From NCBI GenBank assembly GCA_013215945.1, contig JABSOM010000005.1:62001-126000 (forward strand): a stretch of 64,000 nt of DNA, given 5' to 3'. Shown piece by piece: positions 8,996-16,028 of the stretch. This stretch comes from Campylobacteraceae bacterium. GTDB taxonomy: Bacteria > Campylobacterota > Campylobacteria > Campylobacterales > Arcobacteraceae. A program made the translations under genes and the position numbers. Within the stretch, counting starts at the first letter, position 1. Each line of letters opens with the position of its first letter. The notes under the pieces are model-generated. The model saw only the letters and a list, made by a program, of their open reading frames with translations. It was not told the origin of the DNA and did no database searches.

Positions 8996-10375
8996 ATGAA
9001 AAATTACGATTTGATAATTATAGGAGCTGGACGAGCAAGTAATTTAGCAGTAAAAGCTTCAAAATTGGGAAAAAAAGTTGCATTGATAGAAAAAAGTGCT
9101 TTAGGAGGTACTTGTCCCAATAGAGGATGTGTTCCATCAAAGTTATTAATTGGATATGCCCATGTTGCACGTGCTATAAAAGAATCAAAAAAACATTTTA
9201 TTGAAGCAAGTATTCAAAATATTGATCTTGAGAAAATTTTTGAAGAAAGTAATGCTTATGTTAATGGTATAGATAGTGTATATAAAAATAAATTTAATGA
9301 AAATGTTACTGTTTATAAAGGAAATGCAAGTTTTCTTAATAATACTACGGTTAAAGTAAACAATGAAGAATTAAGTGCAAAAATTATTGTTATAGCAACA
9401 GGTACAAGACCTATTGCGCCAGAACATCAAAAAGCCTGGAGCAGTGATGATTTATTTCCCTTAAAAACACGTGTTCCTAAATCTATTACTATTGTAGGTT
9501 CTGGGTTCATAGCTTGTGAACTTGCGAATTTTTTTGATGCGGTGGGTATTAAAACCAAATTGTTAGTGCGTTCAAATACTTTATTGAAAAATGAAGATGC
9601 TTATATTTCTGATATTTTTAAAAAAGAGTTTTCTAAAAATATAGATATTGATTTTGAAACAACACTGGAAGACGTGCAGTATAGTAAGAATGAATTTACA
9701 ATGAAATTAAAACATAAAAATAAAACAAGTACGCTTCATAAAAGTGAAGCTTTATTATATGCAACAGGAAGAATAGCTAATACGGATACGCTGGAACTAG
9801 AAAATACGGACATAAAAATCAAAGCAAATGGTTTTATTAAAAGAGATGCATTTTTCCAAAGTTCTGTAAAAGGAGTTTATGTTGTAGGAGATGCAAGTGG
9901 AGAACATATGTTACAACATGCGGCTGCTTATGAAGTGAATTATTTGTACAAAATTTTATTTGCGAATGAAAAAAAACCCTTGGCTTTTAAATATATGCCT
10001 CATGCTGTTTTTACTGATCCTGAAATTGCAAGTGTTGGATATACACAAGAAGAATTGGACTCTAATAAGAGAGTTTATGTAAGCTCAACAACAAACTGGT
10101 TAGCAAGTGCAAAAGCAATGTCTACCAAACGTACTTATCCCCGTACGAAATTATTAGTAGATCCTGCTTCTTATGAAATATTAGGATGTCATTTAATAGG
10201 ACCAGAAAGTTCAACCTTGATGCATCAAATTTTGGCAGTAATGCATATAAATAATGATGTAAGGCATTTAAAAGATATGTTGTATATTCATCCTGCATTA
10301 AGTGAAGCTATCTTACCAGCAGCCGTAAAAGTAATGGAGGCTGTAAATAATTATAAAGAAAAGAGTCAAGCTTAG
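8996..10375 (+). CDS. Pyridine nucleotide-disulfide oxidoreductase (mycothione reductase / lipoamide dehydrogenase type)
   Basis: A FAD enzyme that passes electrons from NAD(P)H through a redox-active disulfide to a small disulfide substrate. From ATG 8996 (AAAAGG upstream) the FAD motif IIIGAGRAS is at 7-15, the active disulfide C40-x4-C45 lies in GGTCPNRGCVPSK, the NAD(P) motif VGSGFIACELA follows near residue 165, and the C-terminal HPALSE carries the catalytic His-Glu pair. The dimer domain is complete. The sequence reads closest to mycothione reductase or lipoamide dehydrogenase, but there is no 2-oxoacid dehydrogenase operon here, and Campylobacterota are not known to make mycothiol. 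The true disulfide substrate is therefore open. The frame extends upstream to a TTG at 8987, which is too close to the ribosome site. Confidence 0.8.
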   Translation: MKNYDLIIIGAGRASNLAVKASKLGKKVALIEKSALGGTCPNRGCVPSKLLIGYAHVARAIKESKKHFIEASIQNIDLEKIFEESNAYVNGIDSVYKNKFNENVTVYKGNASFLNNTTVKVNNEELSAKIIVIATGTRPIAPEHQKAWSSDDLFPLKTRVPKSITIVGSGFIACELANFFDAVGIKTKLLVRSNTLLKNEDAYISDIFKKEFSKNIDIDFETTLEDVQYSKNEFTMKLKHKNKTSTLHKSEALLYATGRIANTDTLELENTDIKIKANGFIKRDAFFQSSVKGVYVVGDASGEHMLQHAAAYEVNYLYKILFANEKKPLAFKYMPHAVFTDPEIASVGYTQEELDSNKRVYVSSTTNWLASAKAMSTKRTYPRTKLLVDPASYEILGCHLIGPESSTLMHQILAVMHINNDVRHLKDMLYIHPALSEAILPAAVKVMEAVNNYKEKSQA

Positions 10376-10426
10376 TATATGATTTTACACTATTATTATG
10401 ATATTATTAACAAAAAAAGTGATTAA

Positions 10427-10636
10427 ATGAAAAAATTATTATTAATGCTTCTTTGTTTTTCTTTTGTGTATTGCGAAAACTTTTCAGAAATGAGTACACA
10501 GGAGCTTATTGCAATAATGGGCTATGTAAAACCTGCTAAAATAAATAATTTTAAGCGAGAACTTAACTCTAGGCTTTCTACTATGAATGCTTCAGAAAAA
10601 AAAGAGTATTTAAAAAATGTTAAAAAGATGAAATAA
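10427..10636 (+). CDS. Small periplasmic protein, DUF1104-like
   Basis: The 69-residue product has a signal peptide (MKKLLLMLLCFSFVYC) and a short helical mature part beginning NFSEMSTQELIAIMGYV, which resembles DUF1104 proteins of Campylobacter and Helicobacter. The stop codon overlaps the start of the response regulator gene (TAATG), so the two are translationally coupled. By context it may be a periplasmic accessory of the two-component system, but its biochemical role is unknown. Confidence 0.7.
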   Translation: MKKLLLMLLCFSFVYCENFSEMSTQELIAIMGYVKPAKINNFKRELNSRLSTMNASEKKEYLKNVKKMK

Positions 10637-11307
10637 TGAAAAAGAAAATATTTTTATTAGAAGATGATATTACCTTGAATGAAACGATTTCTGAGTATTT
10701 AAGTGAAAATGATTATGAGGTCGTATCTATGTTTGATGGTTATGAAGCTTATACTCACTTGTATGAAAACTCTTATGATTTGATTTTACTGGATGTTAAT
10801 GTTCCTTCATTAAATGGTTTTGAGCTTTTGAAAAACCTACGCAATCATAATATTTTAGTACCTGCTATTTTTTTAACGTCTTTAAATTCAATGGATGATT
10901 TTGAAAAAGGCTATGAGAGTGGCTGTGATGATTTTTTACGTAAACCTTTTGAATTAAAAGAACTTCTTTTGCGTATTAAAACCATTATAAAAAACGGTTA
11001 TTTTCATAATATAAATGAAAGAATAGAAATAGATACAGGTATTTTTTACGATGTTAATAACAATACTTTATATAAAAATGATGAAAAAATAGTTTTAAAT
11101 CATAAAGAATGTTTGTTATTAAAGTTTTTTTTACAAAAACAAAATACTTTAATTTCTCATGAAGAAATACACCAAGCTCTTTGGGATTATGACGAAGTGT
11201 TTAGTGATAATTCTTTGCGAACCTATATTAAAAACTTACGAAAAATATTCGGTAAAGACAGGATAATCAGTGTTAAAAAATTTGGGTATAGATTTACATC
11301 AAAGTGA
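10636..11307 (+). CDS. OmpR-family response regulator
   Basis: The 223-residue protein has a receiver domain (acidic pair ED at 9-10, phospho-acceptor Asp in LILLDVNVP near residue 54, Thr/Ser in IFLTSLN, Lys in FLRKPF near 103) and a C-terminal winged helix with the typical DNA-binding hairpin ending KKFGYRF. It should bind DNA as a dimer when phosphorylated by the adjoining kinase. It overlaps the small periplasmic protein by one base and the kinase by 38 bases. It is clearly paralogous to the regulator at 43228. Confidence 0.92.
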   Translation: MKKKIFLLEDDITLNETISEYLSENDYEVVSMFDGYEAYTHLYENSYDLILLDVNVPSLNGFELLKNLRNHNILVPAIFLTSLNSMDDFEKGYESGCDDFLRKPFELKELLLRIKTIIKNGYFHNINERIEIDTGIFYDVNNNTLYKNDEKIVLNHKECLLLKFFLQKQNTLISHEEIHQALWDYDEVFSDNSLRTYIKNLRKIFGKDRIISVKKFGYRFTSK

Positions 11308-12451
11308 AAAAAAGACTTTATATTCTTTTTTAAGCCTTTATACTTTCCTTTGCCTTGTAATTATCTTTTTTGTCTCTTTTTTATATTTTACTTTTCAAAA
11401 AGACTTAATGCTTCAAAATAAAAGAGAAGTATTACAAGCTTATTCCAAAGACTTTATCTTACGTTTAAAAGACTTACATATTAATTTTGACAAATACAAA
11501 TATTATCCCAGAGATGAAAAATTCAATTCAGCTATTTATGACAGTGAGCAAACGCTTATTTTTTCAACCCTAGAAGCCAAAAATGTTTCTTTAAATGAAG
11601 TTATTTATACCAATACTTCTCATATTCATTTTATAGAAGAACCTGAATCTTATTATTTAGGGGCTAAGTATATTGTTATTGAGATAATAGACAAAAATGA
11701 TTGGTTTTTTAGTGTAAAAAAAGAGATAGCACTTTTTTCAAGTATTGCTTTTATTTTTATGTTTTTAATGGGATTTTTTTTATTAAGATTATTTTTAAAA
11801 CCAATGAGAGACTCTTTTTTCCTTTTGGATAATTTTATAAAAGATACAACGCATGAGTTAAATACGCCCTTAATGGTTATTACTTCAAATGTTGAAATGC
11901 TTAAAAACCATAGTTTTGATGAAAAAATTCAAAAAAAGATAAACAGAATAGAAATTGCAGCACGCACGGTTTCAAATATTTATGATGATTTGACGTATTT
12001 AACGCTTAATAATAAAATTATTTCAAAGAATGAGAATATAAACCTAAGTATTTTGTTTCTTCAACGCATTGAATATTTTAAATCCTTATCAAAAAGTAAA
12101 AAAATAACAATGCACTCACAGATAAACAAAGATATTTTTATTTATTGCGATAATAAGAAGATTTCTAAAATAATCGATAATTTAATTTCCAATGCTATTA
12201 AATATAATAAAATAAAAGGAAGTATACATTTTATTTTAAAAGAGTCTTATCTTTGCATAGAAGATACGGGTATTGGGATTAAAGAAGAAGATATAAAATA
12301 TCTGTTTCAGCGTTACTCTCGTTTTTCTTATCAAGTTGGGGGTTTTGGGATTGGACTTAATATAGTTAAACTTATTTGTGATGAGTATGATATAAATATT
12401 ACGGCTTCTTCTCTTATTAAGAAAGGAACAAAAATGGAGCTTAGATGGTAA
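11270..12451 (+). CDS. Sensor histidine kinase
   Basis: The inner-membrane kinase has a first transmembrane helix near residues 18-40, a periplasmic region of about 110 residues without a named fold, a second helix near 154-178, the His box TTHELNTPL (His near 195), the N box NLISNAIKYN and the ATP motifs EDTGIGI and GGFGIGLNIVK. It should phosphorylate the regulator encoded just upstream. GTG 11270 is the furthest start giving a full first helix; TTG 11282 is an alternative, and the exact start is not certain. The end overlaps the next gene by 7 bases. Confidence 0.88.
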   Translation: MLKNLGIDLHQSEKKTLYSFLSLYTFLCLVIIFFVSFLYFTFQKDLMLQNKREVLQAYSKDFILRLKDLHINFDKYKYYPRDEKFNSAIYDSEQTLIFSTLEAKNVSLNEVIYTNTSHIHFIEEPESYYLGAKYIVIEIIDKNDWFFSVKKEIALFSSIAFIFMFLMGFFLLRLFLKPMRDSFFLLDNFIKDTTHELNTPLMVITSNVEMLKNHSFDEKIQKKINRIEIAARTVSNIYDDLTYLTLNNKIISKNENINLSILFLQRIEYFKSLSKSKKITMHSQINKDIFIYCDNKKISKIIDNLISNAIKYNKIKGSIHFILKESYLCIEDTGIGIKEEDIKYLFQRYSRFSYQVGGFGIGLNIVKLICDEYDINITASSLIKKGTKMELRW

Positions 12452-12774
12452 AAGTTTTAATGATAGGGTTTTGTTTAATAATACAAATGCAAGCTTCTGT
12501 GTACAAGCAGAACTGTTTATCTTGCCATAACAAACTTCCTGTTTCAATTGATAAGTTTTTTTATAGGTATTTGCTTACGTATTCTTCACAAGGTGAGCTT
12601 AAAAAACAAATGCTCTCTTATCTGCAAAATCCCAAGGAAAAAAATACCATAATGCCAGAAGCTTTTATTAGTCGTTTTGGAATAAAAGAAAAAACATATT
12701 TAAGCAAAGAAGAATTAAAAAGTGCTTTAGATGAGTACTGGGAAGAATATAAAGTATTTGGGAAGTTAGAGTAA
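12445..12774 (+). CDS. Small exported protein with one c-type haem motif
   Basis: The 109-residue protein has a short signal peptide and then CLSCH at residues 24-28, a single covalent haem-binding motif. Methionines follow (MPEAF near residue 70), one of which could be the second haem ligand. The start overlaps the kinase gene by 7 bases, so it is translated as part of the signalling operon. A haem protein made together with a kinase could act as a redox or gas sensor partner, or be a regulated electron carrier; the sequence does not decide. Confidence 0.75.
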   Translation: MVKVLMIGFCLIIQMQASVYKQNCLSCHNKLPVSIDKFFYRYLLTYSSQGELKKQMLSYLQNPKEKNTIMPEAFISRFGIKEKTYLSKEELKSALDEYWEEYKVFGKLE

Positions 12775-12778
12775 AACA

Positions 12779-12811
12779 GTAATAAGATTGTTAGGAAAGC
12801 AATCTTATTAC
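12779..12811 (-). terminator. Flagellin gene terminator overlapping its stop codon
   Basis: GTAATAAGATTG (12779-12790) and CAATCTTATTAC (12800-12811) form a perfect 12-bp stem with a 9-base loop that holds the flagellin stop codon (12791-12793). On the minus strand a T-rich stretch follows. The upstream arm encodes the last residues of flagellin. The same stem could also stop the convergent signalling operon. Confidence 0.75.
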
Positions 12812-13621
12812 GGCATCTTGTTTAATATTATTACTTTGGGCAAGGGCATAAATACCTGCTTGTGTTAATACATTGTTTTTATTAAAGTTTGCTATTTCTT
12901 CTGCAATATTGGCTGAACTTAGAACAGATTGCGCTTCTTGTGTTTGAGTATAAGCAGAAATCAATGATCTTCCAGAGCTTTCTAATTGGTTTTGTGAGCT
13001 TCCTAATTCTGAACGAAAGCTGCTTAAGGTGCTAATAGCAGAATCAACAGTCTCTAAATATTCTCTTGCTGTACTTGAATCAAAAGTAGCTGCATCTTGA
13101 TTTAATAAGTTTTCAAGACCAAGTCCTAGCGTATTTGCTTGAATTCCTTGTGTTTCAATGGTATCAGAACTTGAATTCCCTGCTTGAAAACTTAAATTTG
13201 CACTTGTTTCTTGTGAAGTGGCATTTTCTTGTAAGAGATAATTGCCATTATAATTAGTAGAGCTTGCAATATTGTTTAATTGCTCACTCAAAGCTTGAAT
13301 ATCTTTTAAAATATTTGCTCTTCCATCATCTGAAGTTGTATCGGTTGAGGCTTGTAAAAGTTTTTCTTTAATGGTATCTAGGATATTACTTTGTTCATTA
13401 ATAGCCTGATCTGCAATTTGTGTTAAAGCAACACCAGAATTAACATTTGAAATAGATTGTGCATAACCACTGCTTTGTTTTTGTAGTTGGGCAGATATAG
13501 CTAAAGAGGAAGCATCATCACTGGCAGAGTTTAATTTTGAGCCACTTGAAATTCGCTCTAATGCTTTATTTCCATTTAAATAAGAACTCTGATTGTACGA
13601 TATTCCTGAATTAATTTCCAT
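12791..13621 (-). CDS. fla: Flagellin
   Basis: The filament subunit of the flagellum, 276 residues. The N-terminal D0/D1 part has the typical RISSGSKLNSASDDASSLAI segment and the C-terminal part (SSANIAEEIANFNKNNVL) forms the coiled-coil partner; the middle is short with almost no variable D2/D3 domain, as in other small Arcobacter flagellins. There is no signal peptide, as expected for type III export. AAGGAG lies 8 bases before the ATG. I see no clear sigma-28 or sigma-54 promoter; a 17-bp perfect palindrome lies upstream. No other flagellar gene is in the window. Confidence 0.95.
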   Translation of the reverse strand: MEINSGISYNQSSYLNGNKALERISSGSKLNSASDDASSLAISAQLQKQSSGYAQSISNVNSGVALTQIADQAINEQSNILDTIKEKLLQASTDTTSDDGRANILKDIQALSEQLNNIASSTNYNGNYLLQENATSQETSANLSFQAGNSSSDTIETQGIQANTLGLGLENLLNQDAATFDSSTAREYLETVDSAISTLSSFRSELGSSQNQLESSGRSLISAYTQTQEAQSVLSSANIAEEIANFNKNNVLTQAGIYALAQSNNIKQDAVIRLLS

Positions 13622-13635
13622 AAGAACTCCTTGAT

Positions 13636-13652
13636 GTATACAAATTGTATAC
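13636..13652. promoter_or_regulatory. Perfect 17-bp palindrome upstream of flagellin
   Basis: GTATACAAATTGTATAC consists of two 8-bp arms around one central base. It is 14 bases upstream of the flagellin ATG, directly before the ribosome site. It could be an operator for a dimeric regulator or, if transcribed, a small hairpin in the 5' leader that affects translation or mRNA life. Confidence 0.5.
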
Positions 13653-13806
13653 TTAAAGACTTTAAAATAGAATTAAAGGCATAAACTAGTTATTTGTGAA
13701 TTTAAATTTATTTGTTTGGGTGTTTAGAAAAGGATAGAATTTATAGTAAATTTTGTAAAAATAACAAAAGTGTTCTTTAGTAGTAGGATTAAAATTTTAC
13801 ATAAAA

Positions 13807-13832
13807 AAAGGCTTGTGAAAACACAAGCCTTT
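13807..13832 (-). terminator. Terminator of the HU gene
   Basis: AAAGGCTTGTG (13807-13817) pairs with CACAAGCCTTT (13822-13832) around a 4-base loop, an 11-bp stem flanked by A runs on the plus strand, which are T runs on the minus strand. It is 15 bases past the HU stop codon. Confidence 0.85.
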
Positions 13833-13847
13833 TAAAAAAAAATAGAA

Positions 13848-14129
13848 TTATTTTTTTCCAGATACTGCTTCTTTTAAAGATTTTCCAACTTTAAATTTAG
13901 CTACAGTAGTTGCAGGTACATTAACTGTTCTGTCTGTTCCTGGTACTTTCGCTGTTCTAGCAGCTCTGTCAGCTGTAGAAAAAGTTCCAAAACCAATAAA
14001 ACTAACGTTTTCTCTTTTTACTAATGTTTCAGTAATTGTTTCAAGTACTGCATCAACTGCACCCTTAGCGTCTTTTTTAGATAATCCAGCTTTTGCTGCA
14101 ATTGCGTCGATAAATTCTGCTTTATTCAT
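13848..14129 (-). CDS. hup: DNA-binding protein HU
   Basis: A 93-residue histone-like nucleoid protein that bends DNA as a dimer. It starts MNKAEFIDAIAAKAGLSKKDA and has the conserved core VSFIGFGTFSTADRAARTAK followed by the DNA-contacting beta arm with the prolines PGTDRTVNVPA. Length is standard for HU. AAGGGA lies 8 bases before the ATG. It is a single-gene unit with its own terminator. Confidence 0.95.
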   Translation of the reverse strand: MNKAEFIDAIAAKAGLSKKDAKGAVDAVLETITETLVKRENVSFIGFGTFSTADRAARTAKVPGTDRTVNVPATTVAKFKVGKSLKEAVSGKK

Positions 14130-14244
14130 AGAAAAATCCCTTTGTTTAAATTTAAGATAGGCAAACTTTATACTATCTAAGCTTACAAATACCTAAAAGT
14201 AGGCTCATTACTTAAATAATTGTATTTTTCTTATATATCTCCCA

Positions 14245-14820
14245 TTAAAAAGATGATTTTAGACTAAGTAATCTACAACTATTTTCTAAGATTGCAATTT
14301 TTTTTAATAAAGAATTAATATCTCTGTCGTAAACATAAGTACCTACACCTTTGATTATCATGACATGATTATGGGATTCTTTTAAATATTTTGTAATCTC
14401 CAAACCATTTCTGTTATACCAAGTTGAGAAATCCCCTGGATCATAAATAGGAAGTTCATTAAACGCTGTTTTGCCAAAGTAGTCTTCAAAAACAATTTTA
14501 TCGTGCGTTAAAGAATATGCTGTTGTATAAAGAGGCACTCCAAAAGCAATATATTTTGCTTCATGAATGTTATTATAAATATTGGCATGAATATGAGAAT
14601 CCATACTTGCTGTATTCCATCTGTAATCTTGTGTAATAATACTTAAGTCACAATATGCATTTTCATCCATTTTATCAAACATTGAGTCCGATTTATTGAT
14701 TAAGAACCTGTGCTGGTCAGTCTTTGCTGAAATCGCACCATGGTAAATACCAAAAAAATTCTTTCTAAACATTATAGAACAAATGCTGGATAATAAATTT
14801 ATTGTTTTTTTATCAGTCAT
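14245..14820 (-). CDS. Class II aldolase/adducin-family protein
   Basis: The 191-residue protein has the class II aldolase fold segments: an N-terminal FGIYHGAISAKTD, the metal-site histidines His76 and His78 in SHIHANIY, and a later His in SHNHVMIIKGVGTYVY. These enzymes use zinc to break or make carbon-carbon bonds of sugar phosphates, or act as epimerases or dehydratases. Which substrate it uses cannot be told. It is divergent from rsmH (61 bases apart) and stands alone. AAGGC precedes the ATG. Confidence 0.75.
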   Translation of the reverse strand: MTDKKTINLLSSICSIMFRKNFFGIYHGAISAKTDQHRFLINKSDSMFDKMDENAYCDLSIITQDYRWNTASMDSHIHANIYNNIHEAKYIAFGVPLYTTAYSLTHDKIVFEDYFGKTAFNELPIYDPGDFSTWYNRNGLEITKYLKESHNHVMIIKGVGTYVYDRDINSLLKKIAILENSCRLLSLKSSF

Positions 14821-14881
14821 TTTAAAAAGCCTTAAATTAAAGTTTTGTTATGATATCAAAAATAAAATAAGGATGTATTTA

Positions 14882-15784
14882 ATGACTGCACCACATATAC
14901 CTGTACTATACAATGAAACGCTAAAGGCTTTTGAAGATATAGAAGAAGGTTATATCATTGATTGTACTACTGGTTATGCAGGACATTCCAAGGGTTTATT
15001 ACTTCAAAACGATGATATTAAGCTTATTTGTAATGATCAAGATGATGAAGCTTTAGATTTTTCAAAAATTGCTTTAGAAGAATTTTCTCCCAGAGTTAGG
15101 TTTAACAAAGGGAATTTTGAGCATATTTTTGAACAATTTAAAGATTTTGAAATCAGAGGAATTTTGGCTGATATTGGCGTTTCTTCTTTACAATTGGATA
15201 AAAAAAGCAGAGGTTTTTCTTTTGAGAGTGAAACTCTTGATATGAGAATGGATGATAAACAAGAACTGGATGCTTCTTTTGTTGTCAATAATTATTCCCA
15301 AGATGAATTAGAACGAGTATTTGATGAATGTGGAGAAGTAAGAGAATATAAAAAAATGGCCTCACTTATTGTTAATAACAGGCCTTTTACATCTGCAAAA
15401 AACCTAGCCGCTTGTATATCAAAAAACATGCATAAAGGGCGAATTCACCCAGCAACTCTTCCTTTTCAAGGAATTAGAATAGAAGTAAATGATGAGCTTG
15501 GTGTGTTAAAGCGATTATTTGATTCTCTTGCTTTGTTTAAACCCAAAAATTGTATTGTGGCTATTATTTCTTTTCATTCGTTGGAAGATCGAATAGTAAA
15601 ACAATATTTTAAACAATGGAGTAAAAAATGTATTTGTCCAAGTGATGCGTTTAGATGTACTTGTGGAAATAATAACTCTTTGGGAAAAATTCTTAGTAAA
15701 AAACCAATTACTCCTAGCGCGCTTGAGATTAAAGTGAACCCACGCTCACGTTCTTCCAAATTAAGGATTTTTAAGTTTGATTAA
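14882..15784 (+). CDS. rsmH: 16S rRNA (cytosine(1402)-N4)-methyltransferase RsmH
   Basis: RsmH (MraW) methylates N4 of C1402 in the ribosomal P site using S-adenosylmethionine. From ATG 14882 the product is 300 residues and starts MTAPHIPVLYNETL, matching the family start; AAGGA lies about 9 bases upstream. The frame is open to 14783, but that stretch is antisense to the aldolase start and not family-like. Motifs are TTGYAGHSKGLL (SAM site), LADIGVSSLQLD, RGFSF and SFHSLEDRIVKQYF. It overlaps the next gene by 8 bases, as rsmH does with ftsL in many bacteria. Confidence 0.93.
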   Translation: MTAPHIPVLYNETLKAFEDIEEGYIIDCTTGYAGHSKGLLLQNDDIKLICNDQDDEALDFSKIALEEFSPRVRFNKGNFEHIFEQFKDFEIRGILADIGVSSLQLDKKSRGFSFESETLDMRMDDKQELDASFVVNNYSQDELERVFDECGEVREYKKMASLIVNNRPFTSAKNLAACISKNMHKGRIHPATLPFQGIRIEVNDELGVLKRLFDSLALFKPKNCIVAIISFHSLEDRIVKQYFKQWSKKCICPSDAFRCTCGNNNSLGKILSKKPITPSALEIKVNPRSRSSKLRIFKFD

Positions 15785-16028
15785 ACTAAATGCAAAAAAT
15801 TCAATTATTATTGCTCTGTCTGCTTTAGGCATTGCATTATTATTGTATTTCCCAAAAATATATATAAAAAACAATATCTATTATACTTCTAAAGATATTA
15901 ATAAACTTTTTGGGCATTATATTTCTTTGAAAGAAGAAAACAGATTTTTAGTTCAACAATTAGAAGATATGAAGTTTAAAAATCAAATTATTGATTCTTT
16001 GATTATAAATACCTTGGATAAACAATGA
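15777..16028 (+). CDS. FtsL-like small membrane protein
   Basis: The 83-residue product has a short cytoplasmic start, one transmembrane helix (about residues 9-25) and a helical heptad-like stretch (YISLKEENRFLVQQLEDMKF). This is the layout of FtsL, the divisome protein that pairs with FtsB. Its position right after rsmH, with 8 bases of overlap, is where ftsL sits in most bacteria. It starts with TTG 15777, with AAGGA nine bases upstream. FtsL sequences diverge fast, so the name rests on context and topology only. The end overlaps the RND gene by 4 bases (ATGA). Confidence 0.6.
   Translation: MIKLNAKNSIIIALSALGIALLLYFPKIYIKNNIYYTSKDINKLFGHYISLKEENRFLVQQLEDMKFKNQIIDSLIINTLDKQ

Noticed and set aside
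12236-12547. Open frame of 103 codons on the minus strand
   Set aside because: Antisense to the kinase and haem protein genes, whose motifs are clear. It has no ribosome site.
13653-13847. Sigma-28 or sigma-54 promoter for flagellin
   Set aside because: No CGATAT-like or TGGCAC/TTGCT-like pair could be placed with correct spacing.
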